DNA of 5,840 nucleotides from Candidatus Arcticimaribacter sp. (lineage in GTDB: Bacteria > Bacteroidota > Bacteroidia > Flavobacteriales > Flavobacteriaceae): positions 1-5,840 of the forward strand of contig WTJP01000063.1 of assembly GCA_011526275.1 (NCBI GenBank). Direction: 5' to 3'. Below are positions 5,347 through 5,840 of the stretch, piece after piece (the stretch's first letter is position 1; each line of letters begins with the position of its first letter). Below the pieces are notes generated by a model. The model ran no database searches and was not told where the DNA came from. It saw only the letters and a list, made by a program, of their open reading frames with translations. Position numbers and translations under genes: made by a program.

Positions 5347-5840
5347 TTACCAGAAAATAGCATTGACGAGCCACAATTTCCCGTTTTCCCAAAAGTTGCG
5401 GTATAATGGATTGTCTACCAAATACACCACCGAGCCACGGCCGTACTTTTCGGTACCTACCAATAAAGATTCGCTTTGCAAGTCCACCGCCTTGTCTCCG
5501 CTAAAGCCAGCAAAGGGTTTTGTTCCTTTCGGCAGGTGAGCAACGGTGCCATAGCCGTCGAGGACTTCATAGGCAGTTGCGCGTGTTTTTAAGCTAAAAT
5601 AATGCGGAGCATAACCAGCGGCTAGCGGGTGGGTATTATCGACATTGGCTTTGTAGATACTGCCGTAAATGGAAGAGCGAATCGCTTCCCGTTCACGATC
5701 CCCATAGGCGGTTTTTGTATCGTCTTCATCTCCGCTTTTACGGGTCAATGAAAAGGCATCGTGAGCAGCAAATGCGCGAACGGCATTCCCAATGGCGACG
5801 ACACGTCCTCCCTTGCTCATCCATTGCATCAAGGCATTTT
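5347..5840 (-). CDS. M14-type zinc carboxypeptidase, C-terminal part (partial)
   Basis: The last 163 residues of a protein whose reading frame stays open through the right window edge. The frame continues as N-A-L-M-Q-W with no stop, so the ATG/TTG codons near 5829-5832 are internal rather than a true start. The segment resembles the C-terminal domain of the large secreted Bacteroidetes M14 carboxypeptidases. It shows a GGRVVAIGNA strand with a glutamine-amidotransferase-like fold pattern, the SSIYGSIYKANVDNTHPLA segment, FAGFSGDKA, and the closing GRGSVVYLVDNPLYRNFWENGK followed by NAIFW and the stop. The zinc-binding and catalytic residues would lie outside the window, so activity cannot be judged here. 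Family homologues are secreted peptidases, but the signal peptide is also outside. The assignment rests on remembered similarity. Confidence 0.72.
   Translation of the reverse strand, partial: NALMQWMSKGGRVVAIGNAVRAFAAHDAFSLTRKSGDEDDTKTAYGDREREAIRSSIYGSIYKANVDNTHPLAAGYAPHYFSLKTRATAYEVLDGYGTVAHLPKGTKPFAGFSGDKAVDLQSESLLVGTEKYGRGSVVYLVDNPLYRNFWENGKLWLVNAIFW

Noticed and set aside
5336..5364. Inverted repeat AATGC / GCATT near the end of the carboxypeptidase-like gene as a terminator
   Set aside because: Only five base pairs with a 19-nt loop and no T-tract in the right place.
1..5840. Search for a novel defence, mobile or CRISPR-like system
   Set aside because: All sequence is accounted for by conserved housekeeping or envelope genes with short gaps; no repeats, integrases, transposases or toxin-antitoxin pairs are visible.

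Overview
The window comes from a member of the Bacteroidetes, most likely class Flavobacteriia. Three independent lines point there: the gene order rpmB-rpmG-DUF4295-ftsY...rimO, promoter elements of the TTTG / TAnnTTTG type, and the lack of Shine-Dalgarno sequences before any of the starts. The DUF4295 family and the LVIVD-repeat lipoprotein are also typical of this phylum. Base composition looks moderate by eye, with the ribosomal genes more A/T-rich than the rest. I cannot name a genus.

Plus strand, 1-738: a Bacteroidetes-type promoter and a short 17-nt palindrome lead into a compact three-gene ribosomal operon. It encodes bL28 (rpmB), bL33 (rpmG) and a 50-residue DUF4295 protein that is too short for many gene callers. 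The operon ends at a strong intrinsic terminator.

Plus strand, 749-3999: ftsY (SRP receptor GTPase), a membrane-anchored or secreted alpha/beta hydrolase, and rimO (ribosomal protein uS12 methylthiotransferase). They are packed with a 4-nt gap and then a 29-nt overlap, so they probably share a transcript. Together with the upstream operon this is a translation and protein-targeting neighbourhood; the hydrolase is the one member without an obvious role in it.

Minus strand, 3983-5840: a 439-residue LVIVD-repeat beta-propeller lipoprotein converges on rimO and overlaps its 3' end by 17 bp. Upstream of it in the same orientation is the C-terminal part of a protein resembling the C-terminal domain of Bacteroidetes M14-type zinc carboxypeptidases, cut by the window edge. 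These are cell-envelope or extracellular proteins, functionally unrelated to the plus-strand block.

I see no tRNA, rRNA, CRISPR array, insertion sequence, prophage gene or defence system. No intergenic stretch exceeds about 105 bases. The window looks like ordinary conserved chromosome. The points worth a second look are the small DUF4295 gene, the terminator placed directly before ftsY, the palindromic leader of rpmB, the hydrolase wedged between ftsY and rimO, and the overlapping convergent 3' ends.
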